From positions 1 through 64,000 of the forward strand of contig NZ_JACOPQ010000016.1 in the NCBI RefSeq assembly GCF_014287675.1: DNA of 64,000 bases, given 5' to 3'. The translations under genes were made by a program, and so were the position numbers. Under the pieces are notes generated by a model that saw only the letters and a program-made list of their open reading frames with translations, did no database searches and was not told the origin of the DNA. The stretch comes from Lawsonibacter faecis. Lineage in GTDB: Bacteria; Bacillota; Clostridia; Oscillospirales; Oscillospiraceae. The stretch's first letter is position 1. The number at the start of each line of letters is the position of its first letter. Positions 1 through 8,808 of this stretch are shown piece after piece.

Positions 1-135
1 GAGGAGTGGAAGAAGGGCCTGAGCACCGCCCTCACCATGTACGCCGCCGACCAGAGCGACGCCAACTGGGACGGCGTCAAGTCCGCTTTCGTGGACAACT
101 GGGCTGTCGAGTATCAGCTCACACACGAGGGTTAA
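1..135 (+). CDS. Carbohydrate ABC transporter substrate-binding protein, C-terminal fragment
   Basis: Only the last 44 codons lie in the window; the stop is TAA at 133-135. The fragment has the amphipathic C-terminal helices usual in extracellular sugar-binding proteins. It sits directly upstream of two MalF/MalG-type permeases, which is the standard place for the binding protein of an ABC importer. The downstream amylomaltase and maltodextrin phosphorylase make maltodextrin the likely ligand. The substrate and the family call rest mainly on context, because the diagnostic N-terminal lipobox and the binding lobes are outside the window. Confidence 0.75.
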   Translation, partial: EEWKKGLSTALTMYAADQSDANWDGVKSAFVDNWAVEYQLTHEG

Positions 136-160
136 TTTCATATTGTGCTGTTTGGTAAAA

Positions 161-189
161 GGGCGGGCAAGAGACTTGCCCGCCCTTTT
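161..189 (+). terminator. Stem-loop after the binding-protein gene
   Basis: Perfect 11-bp stem (161-171 with 175-185), AGA loop, followed by TTTTA. It lies 25 nt after the binding-protein stop and before the permeases, so it may terminate part of the transcripts and protect the 3' end. That would give more binding protein than permease, as in many sugar ABC operons. Confidence 0.75.
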
Positions 190-294
190 ACTCGAAAAAT
201 ACGTGTGCCAATTTGTGCGGAAAGCCTCACTAATTTTCAAATACCGGGCCTGGCGGGCGCCCGATGGGCGTTTCCAAATCAAAGAATCAGAGCG

Positions 295-318
295 TCCCGC
301 AGAGACGCCTCTGCGGGG
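295..318 (+). other. Small stem-loop in permease leader
   Basis: A 9-bp stem (296-304 with 309-317) and 4-nt loop lie about 65 nt before the first permease gene. No T-tract follows, so it is more likely an RNA-stability element than a terminator. Nothing else was recognised between 190 and 383 apart from the ribosome-binding site GGAGGTGG near 371. Confidence 0.35.
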
Positions 319-383
319 ATATGGAGGCGGCCATTGGCTGCCCGCCGTAACGGAATCCAACATCAACAACTGGAGGTGGTCTT

Positions 384-1235
384 ATGGAACGAGCGATCAA
401 ACGCTGGTCGCCAATCTTCTTCCTGCCAACGCTGCTGGCTTTTATCATCGGCTTTATCGTCCCCTTCGGCCAGGGAATCTATCTCTCCTTCTGCCGCTTC
501 ACCACCGTGGACAACGCCCAGTGGGCGGGTCTGAGCAACTACCAGCGTGCCCTCACGGACCCCAACTTCGGCCATGCGTTCTGGTTTACTGTGGCCTTCG
601 CCGTGGTGTCCATCATTCTCATCAACGTCATCGCCTTCGGCATCGCCCTGCTCCTGACCCGGAAGCTGCGGGGCACCAATATCTTCCGCACCGTCTTCTT
701 TATGCCCAACCTGATCGGCGGCATCGTCCTGGGCTATATCTGGAACATCCTCATCAACGCCCTGCTCTCCGCCGTGGGCGAGCCGCTTTTGAAGCTCAAC
801 TCCACCGCCGGCTTCTGGGGCCTCATCATCCTCATGTGCTGGCAGCAGATCGGCTATATGATGATCATCTACATCGCCGGCCTCCAGAACATCCCCGGCG
901 AGCTTATTGAGGCGGCCCAGATTGATGGAGCCACCTCCTGGACCACCCTTCTGCGGGTGAAGCTCCCCATGGTGATGCCCTCCATCACCATCTGCCTTTT
1001 CCTCACCCTTACCAACGGTTTTAAGCTCTTCGACCAGAACCTCGCGCTCACCGGCGGCGATCCCGCCAAATCCACCGAGATGCTGGCCCTGAACATCTAT
1101 AATACGTTCTACGGCCGCACCGGACCCCAGTGGATGGGCATCGGCCAGGCTAAGGCGGTTATTTTCTGCCTCCTGGTGGTGGCCATCTCCATGATTCAGC
1201 TCCGGGCAACCCGCTCCAGGGAGGTGCAGCAGTAA
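384..1235 (+). CDS. Sugar ABC transporter permease, MalF/UgpA-like
   Basis: Inner-membrane permease half of a carbohydrate ABC importer, 283 aa. It starts with a basic N-terminus (MERAIKRW), and about six hydrophobic segments follow. The cytoplasmic EAA loop is clear around residues 173-190 (ELIEAAQIDGATSWTTLLRV), the site that docks the ATPase. An SD-like GGAGGTGG precedes the ATG. Its stop overlaps the start of the next permease by one base, so the two are translationally coupled. No ATPase gene is nearby. In Gram-positive maltodextrin and multiple-sugar systems a shared MsmK-type ATPase encoded elsewhere is usual. The maltodextrin substrate is inferred from the neighbours malQ and glgP. 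Confidence 0.92.
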   Translation: MERAIKRWSPIFFLPTLLAFIIGFIVPFGQGIYLSFCRFTTVDNAQWAGLSNYQRALTDPNFGHAFWFTVAFAVVSIILINVIAFGIALLLTRKLRGTNIFRTVFFMPNLIGGIVLGYIWNILINALLSAVGEPLLKLNSTAGFWGLIILMCWQQIGYMMIIYIAGLQNIPGELIEAAQIDGATSWTTLLRVKLPMVMPSITICLFLTLTNGFKLFDQNLALTGGDPAKSTEMLALNIYNTFYGRTGPQWMGIGQAKAVIFCLLVVAISMIQLRATRSREVQQ

Positions 1236-2080
1236 TGAAAAAACGGACAAAGACCTTTAATATCATCTGGATTGCGGCCCTGTCGGTCCTGTGCCTGGCC
1301 TACATTTTCCCTGTGGTCCTGGTGCTTCTCAACTCCTTTAAGGTAGAGACCGCCATCTCCACCTCCACCACCTTCCAGCTCCCCACGGCGGAGACCTTCG
1401 CAGGCTTCTCCAACTACCTTAACGCCATCACCTCCCAGGGCTTCTTCAAGAGCCTGGGGTACAGCCTCTTCATCACCGTCAGCTCGGTGGCGCTGATTCT
1501 GCTGTGCTGCTCCATGTGCGCCTGGTATATCGCCCGGTCCAAGGGGAAGTTTCCCAAGCTCCTGTACTTCCTCTTCGTCCTCTCCATGGTGGTTCCCTTC
1601 CAGATGGTTATGTTTACCCTCTCCCAGACCGCGAATAAGCTCTACCTCACCAGCCCCTGGACCATCTGCATTATCTACCTGGGCTTTGGCGCGGGCCTGG
1701 CGGTTTTCATGTTCACCGGGTTTATGAAGAGCATCCCCATTGAGGTGGAGGAGGCAGCCATGATTGACGGCTGCAACCCCATCCAGACCTTCTTCCTCAT
1801 TGACGTGCCCATCCTCAAGCCCACCCTGGTCAGCGTGGGTATTCTGGAGGCAATGTGGGTCTGGAACGACTATCTTCTGCCCTACCTGGTGCTGGACCGC
1901 ACCAAGGGCTACTCCACCATCCCCATCATGATTCAGAATTTCCGCGGCAGCTACGGCAAGGTGGAGATGGGCGCCATGATGGCCAGCATCATCCTGACCA
2001 TTATTCCCATCGTCATTGTCTACCTGGCGGGGCAGAAACACATCATCAAGGGCGTGGCCGCCGGCGCGGTGAAGGGATAA
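1235..2080 (+). CDS. Sugar ABC transporter permease, MalG/UgpE-like
   Basis: Second permease half, 281 aa, pairing with the upstream MalF-like subunit. About six membrane segments are visible, with the EAA loop around residues 170-190 (EVEEAAMIDGCNPIQTFFLI). The C-terminus ends GQKHIIKGVAAGAVKG, a very common ending in MalG-type permeases. The ATG overlaps the previous stop (TAATGA), giving tight coupling. A gap of about 100 nt without a strong terminator separates it from the LacI regulator. As with its partner, the imported sugar is inferred to be maltodextrin from the flanking catabolic genes. Confidence 0.93.
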   Translation: MKKRTKTFNIIWIAALSVLCLAYIFPVVLVLLNSFKVETAISTSTTFQLPTAETFAGFSNYLNAITSQGFFKSLGYSLFITVSSVALILLCCSMCAWYIARSKGKFPKLLYFLFVLSMVVPFQMVMFTLSQTANKLYLTSPWTICIIYLGFGAGLAVFMFTGFMKSIPIEVEEAAMIDGCNPIQTFFLIDVPILKPTLVSVGILEAMWVWNDYLLPYLVLDRTKGYSTIPIMIQNFRGSYGKVEMGAMMASIILTIIPIVIVYLAGQKHIIKGVAAGAVKG

Positions 2081-2179
2081 AGACGCTCCGGCCTGCGGCC
2101 GCTATGCGCCCCGCGGGCCGGGGGCGGTTTCCCGCATACCCTGGCCCCTAAAATCTGCATCTCGAAAAGGGGGATGACA

Positions 2180-3193
2180 GTGACCATCAAAGATATTGCC
2201 CGGCTCTCGGGTTACGCCGTGGGCACGGTATCCCGGGTGCTGAACAACAGCCCCGACGTGTCCGACGCCGCCCGGGAGAAAATTATGGCCGTGGTGGAGG
2301 AACACCACTTCCGGCTCAACAACAACGCCAAGCACCTCAAGCAGCAGTCCAGCAGCGGCATTGCCATCGTGGTCAAGGGCACTCAGAATATGCTCTTTGC
2401 CACCATTGTGGAGCGTATCCAGTCCCTGGTCCGCGACAGCGGCTACGCCAGCTTCATCTACTATCTGGACGAGGACGACGACGAGCTGGAGCAGGCCCTC
2501 CAGGTCAGCCGGGAACGGCGGCCCTTCGGCATCCTGTTCCTGGGCAGCAATCTGGACTATTTCCGGGAGTGCTTCCCCTCCATCACCGTCCCCTGTGTGC
2601 TGGTCACCAACTCCGCCGAGGAGCTGCAATTTGAGAACCTCTCCAGCGTCAGCACCGACGACGAGGAGGCCGCCGCCCGGGCGCTGGGCTACCTCATGGA
2701 GCTGGGCCACACCCAGATAGGCGTCCTGGGCGGCAAGATGGAGGTCTCCAACGCCGCCTGCGAGCGCTATGCGGGCGTGGAGCGGGCCTTCCGGGAGCAC
2801 CAAATGCCCTTCGACCGGGAGACGCAGTACGAGTCGGCCCGCTTCGCCATGTCCGACGGCTATGCCGCCATGGGGCGCCTTCTGGACAAGATGCCCGGCC
2901 TCACCGCCGTCTTCGCCATGTCCGACGTCCAGGCGGTGGGGGCCATCCGCGCCCTCCACGACCGGGGCCTGCGCGTGCCGGAGGACATCTCCGTGGTGGG
3001 CTTCGACGGCATTGAGCTGGGGCGTTATGTCTCCCCCAAGCTCACCACCATCCGCCAGGACGCCCGCCGGATGGCTGATCGGGGCGTGGAGCTTCTGCTC
3101 CGCCAGATTCGGGAGGGGGGCACCGCCGTCCACGAGCGGGTGCCCTACGAGCTGGTGGAGGGCGAGAGCGCCCGGGGCCTCGCCCCGCGGTAG
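2180..3193 (+). CDS. LacI-family transcriptional regulator (probable maltodextrin regulator)
   Basis: LacI/GalR repressor, 337 aa. The N-terminal helix-turn-helix starts immediately (TIKDIARLSGYAVGTVSRVL), followed by the hinge helix and a periplasmic-binding-protein-like effector domain ending with the typical GFDGIELGRYVSPKLTTI stretch. I prefer GTG at 2180: AAGGGGG at 2167-2173 is then spaced correctly and the protein begins at the usual MTIKDIA. An ATG six bases earlier would sit directly against the Shine-Dalgarno sequence. It lies between the sugar permeases and malQ-glgP, the place of MalR-type repressors, so maltodextrin-responsive control is the natural inference. The operator was not identified. 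Confidence 0.9.
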   Translation: MTIKDIARLSGYAVGTVSRVLNNSPDVSDAAREKIMAVVEEHHFRLNNNAKHLKQQSSSGIAIVVKGTQNMLFATIVERIQSLVRDSGYASFIYYLDEDDDELEQALQVSRERRPFGILFLGSNLDYFRECFPSITVPCVLVTNSAEELQFENLSSVSTDDEEAAARALGYLMELGHTQIGVLGGKMEVSNAACERYAGVERAFREHQMPFDRETQYESARFAMSDGYAAMGRLLDKMPGLTAVFAMSDVQAVGAIRALHDRGLRVPEDISVVGFDGIELGRYVSPKLTTIRQDARRMADRGVELLLRQIREGGTAVHERVPYELVEGESARGLAPR

Positions 3194-3311
3194 CTGGGGC
3201 CCGTTCTCCCTCCATGCGCCCGGGGCGCGCCGCCCGTGTATACCCTCAGCGGGCAAGGCCATTGTCCCATCGCATTGCTTAACGTAACCCCAAATAAAGG
3301 ATTTGATAGCT

Positions 3312-4796
3312 GTGAGAACCAGCGGTATTCTGATGCACATTACCTCCCTCCCCTCCCCCCACGGCGTAGGCACCATGGGCGCGGCTGCGCGGGACTTTGT
3401 GGACTTCCTCCAGGCGGCGGGGCAGACCTGGTGGCAGCTTCTGCCCATCTGCCCCACCAGCTTCGGGGACTCCCCCTACCAGACCTTCTCCACCTTCGCC
3501 GGCAACCCCTACCTCATCGATCTGGACGACCTCCGGGACGAGGGCCTGCTGGAGCGTGAGGAGTACGAGGGCCTGTGCTGGGGGGCCGACCCCCTCCGGG
3601 TGGACTACGGCCTGCTCTACCGGCAGCGCTACCCCATTCTGCGCCGGGCCTGCAAGCGGCTCCTGGCCGCTCCCGCCCCGGGGTACGCCGCCTTCTGCGA
3701 GGAGAACGCCTTCTGGCTGGAGGACTACGCTTTCTTCATGGCCCTCAAGGAGGCCCACGGCGGCGCGCCCTGGCAGGACTGGGAGGCACCCCAGCGCAAC
3801 CGCGACCCCGAGACCCTGGAGCGGGTCCACCGGGGCCTGGGCGCCGACATCGACTTCTGGAAGGCGGTTCAGTACCTCTTCTTCCGCCAGTGGCGCGCCC
3901 TCAAGGACTATGCCAACGCCCGGGGCGTTGGCATCATCGGGGATCTGCCCATCTACGTCTCCGGCGACAGCGTGGACGTATGGGCCCACCCCGAGCAATT
4001 CCAGCTGGACGAAAACCTGCTGCCCACCGAGGTGGCGGGCTGTCCGCCCGACGGGTTCTCCGCCGGCGGCCAGCTCTGGGGCAACCCCCTCTTTGACTGG
4101 GATTTTATGGAGCATGACGGCTACTCCTGGTGGAAGCGCCGCATCGCCTACCAGTGCGAGATCTACGACGTGCTGCGCATCGACCACTTTAGGGGCTTCG
4201 ACTCCTACTACGCCATCCCCTACGGCGCGAAGGACGCCCGGAACGGCCGCTGGCGGCAGGGCCCGGGCATGAAGCTCTTCCGCGCGGTGGAGGCTGCGGT
4301 GGGCCGCAAGCACATCATCGCCGAGGACCTGGGCTTCCTCACGCCCAGCGTCCACGCCCTGCGGGAGGACTCCGGCTACCCCGGCATGAAGGTCCTGGAG
4401 TTTGCCTTCGACAGCCGCGACGGCAGCGGCTCCGTCTACCTGCCCCATAACTACCCCCACAACTGCGTGGTCTACATCGGCACCCACGATAACGACACCG
4501 CCCTGGGCTGGCTGGAGACCGCCCCAGCCGACGGCGTGGCCTACGCAAAGGAGTACCTCCGCCTCAGCGAGACCGAGGGCCTCCACTGGGGCATGATGCG
4601 CGCCATCTGGGCCAGCGTGGCCGATACCGCCATCGTCCAGATGCAGGACGTTCTGGGCCTGGGGACCGAGGCCCGGATGAACGTGCCCTCCACCGTGGGG
4701 AACAACTGGAAGTGGCGCGCCGGCCCCGGATTCGCCGCCCCTTCCCTCGCCGGGCGCCTGCGCCACGAGATGGAGATCTACAGCCGTCTGAACTGA
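3312..4796 (+). CDS. malQ: 4-alpha-glucanotransferase (amylomaltase)
   Basis: Cytoplasmic GH77 enzyme, about 494 aa, that transfers alpha-1,4-glucan segments between maltodextrins, releases glucose and makes longer chains for phosphorolysis. The N-terminus RTSGILMHITSLPSPHG is diagnostic. Catalytic motifs are present: the nucleophile Asp in LRIDHFRGF, the acid/base Glu in AEDLGFLTPSV, and the transition-state Asp in GTHDNDT. GTG at 3312 is chosen because AAAGGA ends about 10 nt upstream; an in-frame TTG at 3303 is too close to it. It is followed after 78 nt by the phosphorylase gene, completing the classic maltodextrin pathway. Confidence 0.95.
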   Translation: MRTSGILMHITSLPSPHGVGTMGAAARDFVDFLQAAGQTWWQLLPICPTSFGDSPYQTFSTFAGNPYLIDLDDLRDEGLLEREEYEGLCWGADPLRVDYGLLYRQRYPILRRACKRLLAAPAPGYAAFCEENAFWLEDYAFFMALKEAHGGAPWQDWEAPQRNRDPETLERVHRGLGADIDFWKAVQYLFFRQWRALKDYANARGVGIIGDLPIYVSGDSVDVWAHPEQFQLDENLLPTEVAGCPPDGFSAGGQLWGNPLFDWDFMEHDGYSWWKRRIAYQCEIYDVLRIDHFRGFDSYYAIPYGAKDARNGRWRQGPGMKLFRAVEAAVGRKHIIAEDLGFLTPSVHALREDSGYPGMKVLEFAFDSRDGSGSVYLPHNYPHNCVVYIGTHDNDTALGWLETAPADGVAYAKEYLRLSETEGLHWGMMRAIWASVADTAIVQMQDVLGLGTEARMNVPSTVGNNWKWRAGPGFAAPSLAGRLRHEMEIYSRLN

Positions 4797-4874
4797 TAGG
4801 CTCCCGGAGCCGGCGCGGCCGCGCCGAGGATGCCCGCCCCCCAACCCATCTGCCTTTATTAAGGAGGAATTCCT

Positions 4875-7277
4875 ATGAATGACCGTGCCAAACCGATTAT
4901 GGCGGCCCTGGAGGCCAATCTGCTCCGGGACTGCCACAAGACCCCCGCGGAGGCCACCGCCGCGGAGCTCCATGACGCCCTCTCCAAGGCGGTTATGGAG
5001 TCCATTGCCCCGGACTGGCGCTCCAGCCGGGCCGCCCACGAGCAGACCCGCCGGGCCTGTTACCTCTCCGCCGAGTTCCTGGTGGGCCGCGCGGTCTACA
5101 ATAATCTGCTCTGCCTGGGCATCACTGAGGACGTCGACGCCCTCCTGACGGAAAAGGGCGCCTCCCTCGCCTCCCTGGAGGAGGTGGAGGACGCGGCCCT
5201 GGGCAACGGCGGCCTGGGCCGCCTGGCCGCCTGCTTCCTGGACAGCGCCGCCACACTGGACCTGCCTCTGGACGGGTACGGCATCCGCTACCGGTACGGC
5301 CTTTTCAAGCAGGGCATTGAAAGCGGCTTCCAGGCGGAGACCCCCGACGACTGGACGGCCTGGGGGGACCCCTGGTCCCTGCGCCGGGCGGACCAGGCCG
5401 TCACCGTCTCCTTCGGCGACGGCTCCGTCCGGGCGGTGCCCTACGATTTGCCTGTCCTGGGCTGCGGCACGCGCCACGTGGGCACTCTCCGCCTCTGGCA
5501 GGCGGAGCCTCTGGAGCCCTTCGACTTCACCCGCTTCAACGACCAGGACTACGACGGCTCCGTCCGCGCCAAGAACCGGGCCGAGGATATCTCACGGGTG
5601 CTCTATCCCAACGACTCCACGGCTGAGGGCAAGCTGCTCCGCCTCAAGCAGGAGTACTTTTTCACCAGCGCCTCTCTCCAGGACCTGCTGCGGGGATACA
5701 AGGCCCGGGGCGGGGATATTTTCCGCTTTGCGCAGACCCACGCCCTCCAGCTCAACGACACCCACCCCGTCCTGGCCATCCCCGAGCTGGTACGCCTGCT
5801 GGGGGCCGAGGGCATGGACTTCACCGCCGCTTTCGGCGTCGCCCGTAATGTCTTTTCGTACACCAACCACACCATCATGGCCGAGGCCCTGGAGACCTGG
5901 ACCGCCCCGCTGATGGAGGCCGCGGCCCCCGGAATGTTCGCCATCATTGAGAAGATCGACGCCCAACTCGCCGCCGAACTGGCGGCCAGGGGCGTGTCCG
6001 CCGCCACAGCCGGGCGCATGGTCATCGTGGAGCGGGGGAGAGAGAACGAGGCGGGGGAAACGGCCCCGGACAAGGTGCACATGGCCCGTCTGGCGGTCTA
6101 TGCCGGGCGGTATGTCAACGGCGTGGCCCGTCTCCACACGGAGATTTTAAAGAACGACCTTTTAAAGGATTGGTACGCCATTTGGCCCGAGCGGTTCCAG
6201 AACAAGACCAACGGCATCACACAGCGCCGCTGGCTGGCCCTGTGCAACCCCCAGCTCGCCGCCCTCCTCACCGAGCTTCTGGGCAGCGACCGCTGGCTCA
6301 CCGATCTCTCCGCGCTCAAGGAGCTGGAGCGTTACGCCGACGATGAGACCGTGCTGAACCGCTTTATCGCCATCAAGGGCGAGCGCCGACAGGCTCTCGC
6401 CGCCTTTGCGAAGGCCAAATACGGCCTGAGGCTGGAAGCAGATACGGTCTTCGACGTGCAGATCAAGCGGATGCACGAGTATAAGCGGCAGTTCCTCAAT
6501 ATTCTGGCGATTCTGGAGCTCTATTTTGAGATTAAGGAGGGGAAGCTCCGTAATTTTGCCCCCACCACTTTTCTCTTCGCCGGAAAGTCCGCCCCGGGCT
6601 ATTTCCGTGCCAAGGCGGTAATCAAGCTCATCAACGCCGTGGCGAACCTGATCGCAGCCGACGGCGCAGTCTCCCCTTATATCAAGGTGGTCTTTCTGCC
6701 CAACTACAATGTCTCCGCCGCGGAGCAGATCGTGGCTGCGGCAGACGTGTCCGAGCAGATCTCAACTGCGGGCACCGAGGCCAGCGGCACCGGCAACATG
6801 AAGCTGATGGCCAACGGGGCCGTGACCCTGGGCACCCTGGACGGGGCCAATGTGGAGATCGTGGAGGAGGCCGGCGAGCGGGCGGAGTATATCTTCGGCG
6901 CCCATGTGGAGGAGATTCGGGACAAGGCCGGGTCCTACGACCCCACGGCCCTCTACGAGTCCGACGGGCGTATCCGCCGGGTGCTGGACGCCCTGGTGGA
7001 CGGTACCCTGGACGACGGCGGCACTGGTATGTTCCAGGACCTCTTCGACTCCATCCTCAAGGGCGCGTCCTGGCACAGGCCCGACCAGTATTACCTGCTG
7101 CTGGACTTCGGCCGCTATCTGGACGCGAAAATCCAGATAAACCGGGATATCCAGGACCGCCTGGCCTTTGCCAAAAAGGGCTGGCTCAACATCTGCAGCT
7201 GCGGCAGGTTCTCCTCCGACCGGGCCATTCGGGAGTACGCCGAGGATATCTGGAAGATAGCACCTGTGAGAATTTGA
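4875..7277 (+). CDS. glgP: Glycogen/maltodextrin phosphorylase
   Basis: GT35 phosphorylase, 800 aa, the usual length for bacterial MalP/GlgP. It releases glucose 1-phosphate from alpha-glucan ends using pyridoxal phosphate. The PLP-lysine region is evident (EASGTGNMKLMANGA, Lys in GNMK), as are the conserved glycine-rich GNGGLGRLAACFLDS stretch near residue 112 and the QIKRMHEYKRQ motif. A strong AAGGAGG precedes the ATG. It is the last gene of the maltodextrin locus and is followed by a hairpin terminator. Given malQ and the sugar importer upstream, maltodextrin is a more likely physiological substrate than stored glycogen, but the sequence alone does not separate the two. Confidence 0.95.
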   Translation: MNDRAKPIMAALEANLLRDCHKTPAEATAAELHDALSKAVMESIAPDWRSSRAAHEQTRRACYLSAEFLVGRAVYNNLLCLGITEDVDALLTEKGASLASLEEVEDAALGNGGLGRLAACFLDSAATLDLPLDGYGIRYRYGLFKQGIESGFQAETPDDWTAWGDPWSLRRADQAVTVSFGDGSVRAVPYDLPVLGCGTRHVGTLRLWQAEPLEPFDFTRFNDQDYDGSVRAKNRAEDISRVLYPNDSTAEGKLLRLKQEYFFTSASLQDLLRGYKARGGDIFRFAQTHALQLNDTHPVLAIPELVRLLGAEGMDFTAAFGVARNVFSYTNHTIMAEALETWTAPLMEAAAPGMFAIIEKIDAQLAAELAARGVSAATAGRMVIVERGRENEAGETAPDKVHMARLAVYAGRYVNGVARLHTEILKNDLLKDWYAIWPERFQNKTNGITQRRWLALCNPQLAALLTELLGSDRWLTDLSALKELERYADDETVLNRFIAIKGERRQALAAFAKAKYGLRLEADTVFDVQIKRMHEYKRQFLNILAILELYFEIKEGKLRNFAPTTFLFAGKSAPGYFRAKAVIKLINAVANLIAADGAVSPYIKVVFLPNYNVSAAEQIVAAADVSEQISTAGTEASGTGNMKLMANGAVTLGTLDGANVEIVEEAGERAEYIFGAHVEEIRDKAGSYDPTALYESDGRIRRVLDALVDGTLDDGGTGMFQDLFDSILKGASWHRPDQYYLLLDFGRYLDAKIQINRDIQDRLAFAKKGWLNICSCGRFSSDRAIREYAEDIWKIAPVRI

Positions 7278-7287
7278 CGCGTCAAGA

Positions 7288-7328
7288 GGGGCGTTTTCGC
7301 TGAAAACCGGCAAAAACGCCCCCTTTTC
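7288..7328 (+). terminator. Rho-independent terminator after glgP
   Basis: GGGGCGTTTT (7288-7297) pairs with AAAACGCCCC (7313-7322) and is followed by CTTTTCTT. It closes the maltodextrin transcription unit, 10 nt after the glgP stop. Confidence 0.85.
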
Positions 7329-7357
7329 TTGCCTGGGCGGCGCCATTATGCTAAGAT
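7329..7357 (+). promoter_or_regulatory. Promoter for the AraC-type regulator
   Basis: TTGCCT (7329-7334), a 17-nt spacer and TAAGAT (7352-7357) with an upstream TGC giving an extended -10. It abuts the glgP terminator. The predicted transcript has a leader of about 178 nt before the ATG at 7542; no recognisable riboswitch was seen in it. Confidence 0.55.
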
Positions 7358-7541
7358 AGTGTCAGGTGACTGCCCAGCCCTTGCGGCCGAGCCGTGCAGG
7401 CGCGTTAAAGCGGCTTTTTCTGGGTGTGCGCCATTGCTGATCCGCTGCGGGCTTGGATGGGGGGTCCGCTGGGGGTACGCATCTAAACAGGCGGATAGCG
7501 GAATTCTGAAAGCGGATTACGCAGAAAAGGAGGAAAGCGCC

Positions 7542-8498
7542 ATGGACGCGGGACTGATTGCGCGCCTGTCCGAGATCTCTGAGGAGGAGGCCCGGATTCT
7601 CCAGGGCGGCGGCGTGGATATGCAGCTCTATAACGAGAAGCGCCGCAAGTCGGTGGAGGCCAGCAAGTTTCTGGAGGGCAAGCTCATCAGCATCCGCACC
7701 CACACCCGCTTCGCCCCCTTCCCGCCCCACCGGCACCAGTTTATAGAAATTATGTACGTCTGCCAGGGGGCCATCACCCATGTGGTGGGGGATGAGGAGA
7801 TTACCCTCCATGCGGGGGAGCTGCTCTTCCTGGGCTGTAATTCCTGGCACGAGATCCGGGCCGCGGGGGAGCGGGACATTGGGGTCAACTTCCTCATCCG
7901 GCCCGCCTTCTTCCGGGCCGCCTTCGACATGATGGACGGGCAGAACGCCCTGAGCGACTTTATTATCGACAGCCTCTCCGGCGAGGGGAGCGCCGATGAG
8001 TACCTCCACTTCGCTGTGGCCGATGTGCTGCCGGTGCAGAATCTGGTGGAAAACCTCATCTGGTCCCTCTACAACGGGGAGAGCGGCAGCGAAAAGTTAA
8101 ACGAGATGACCATGGGCATCCTCTTCCTCCAGCTCATGCAGGCACCCGATCTGGCCAGGACCGGCGGCGGCGCGCCCCGGCAGGTGGCTCTGAGGGCGCT
8201 GAGCTATATCGAAGCCCACTATATCGACGCTACCCTGCGGGAGTTTGCCGCCCGGAACGGCCTGGCGGAATACACCGTCAGCCGCATGATCAAGGGGGAG
8301 CTGGGGACCAGCTTTCGCATCCTGCTGATGGAGAAGCGCTTCTCCGCCGCCGTCCATCTCCTCAACACCACCGAACTCCCCGTCAGCGAGGTCATCGCGT
8401 CGGTGGGTTACGGCAATACCAGCTACTTTTATCGGACCTTTCAGCAGAAGCACGGCTGCACCCCCCAGGAGTACCGCCGCAGGCGGGAAGAGGTATAA
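7542..8498 (+). CDS. AraC-family transcriptional regulator (probable rhamnose locus activator)
   Basis: 318 aa. The N-terminal part (about 40-130) is a cupin-type sugar-sensing domain with a HRHQFIEIMYVCQG stretch. The C-terminal 100 residues are an AraC double helix-turn-helix ending in SEVIASVGYGNTSYFYRTFQ and CTPQEYRRRREEV. AAGGAGG lies just upstream of ATG 7542; an open frame continues upstream to 7329 but has no ribosome-binding site and no family similarity. The gene stands alone between terminators immediately before rhaB, so control of the rhamnose genes is likely but inferred. Confidence 0.9.
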   Translation: MDAGLIARLSEISEEEARILQGGGVDMQLYNEKRRKSVEASKFLEGKLISIRTHTRFAPFPPHRHQFIEIMYVCQGAITHVVGDEEITLHAGELLFLGCNSWHEIRAAGERDIGVNFLIRPAFFRAAFDMMDGQNALSDFIIDSLSGEGSADEYLHFAVADVLPVQNLVENLIWSLYNGESGSEKLNEMTMGILFLQLMQAPDLARTGGGAPRQVALRALSYIEAHYIDATLREFAARNGLAEYTVSRMIKGELGTSFRILLMEKRFSAAVHLLNTTELPVSEVIASVGYGNTSYFYRTFQQKHGCTPQEYRRRREEV

Positions 8499-8808
8499 TT
8501 GCAAACCAGGACGCTGTTTTTGTAAACAGCGTCCTTTCTTTTGAGCACGGCGGTCCGTTAAAATAGAGAAGATATAAGACGCGGCCGCCCTGGCTGAGGA
8601 CCCATGCTGCGTCCCTGGCGGCGGTACGGCTTTCAATGGGCCGCATATTCCGGCGGCGGACGCTTGCCGAAGACACATCGCGCCCGACAAGGCAGGGGGG
8701 TCGGGGGCGCTTGAGAGCGGCGGCATTTCCGTTCGTGTTCAATGGCCGCCGTATGCGGCGGAGTTTCAACCTGCGGCGTACAAGTAAAACGGTGAGGAGG
8801 AGAGAGGC
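8499..8808 (+). other. Intergenic region before rhaB
   Basis: This 310-nt gap holds a terminator for the AraC gene (8508-8541), an A/T-rich stretch around 8555-8580 where a promoter is likely but no clean -35/-10 pair could be chosen, and a small palindrome CCGCCG-TATG-CGGCGG at 8746-8761 that could be an operator. A GAGGAGGAGAGAGG ribosome-binding site precedes the GTG of rhaB. No gene is seen in it. Confidence 0.5.
8508..8541 (+). terminator. Rho-independent terminator after AraC gene
   Basis: Perfect 12-bp stem (8508-8519 with 8524-8535), loop TTGT, then TTCTTTT. It begins 10 nt after the AraC stop codon. Confidence 0.85.

Noticed and set aside
4797..4874. Regulatory RNA between malQ and glgP
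   Set aside because: Only a short GC-rich inverted repeat and a normal ribosome-binding site are seen; nothing beyond an ordinary operon gap.
7329..7541. N-terminal extension of the AraC-type regulator
   Set aside because: The frame is open to 7329, but this region contains the promoter and lacks family similarity; the strong AAGGAGG before 7542 decides the start.
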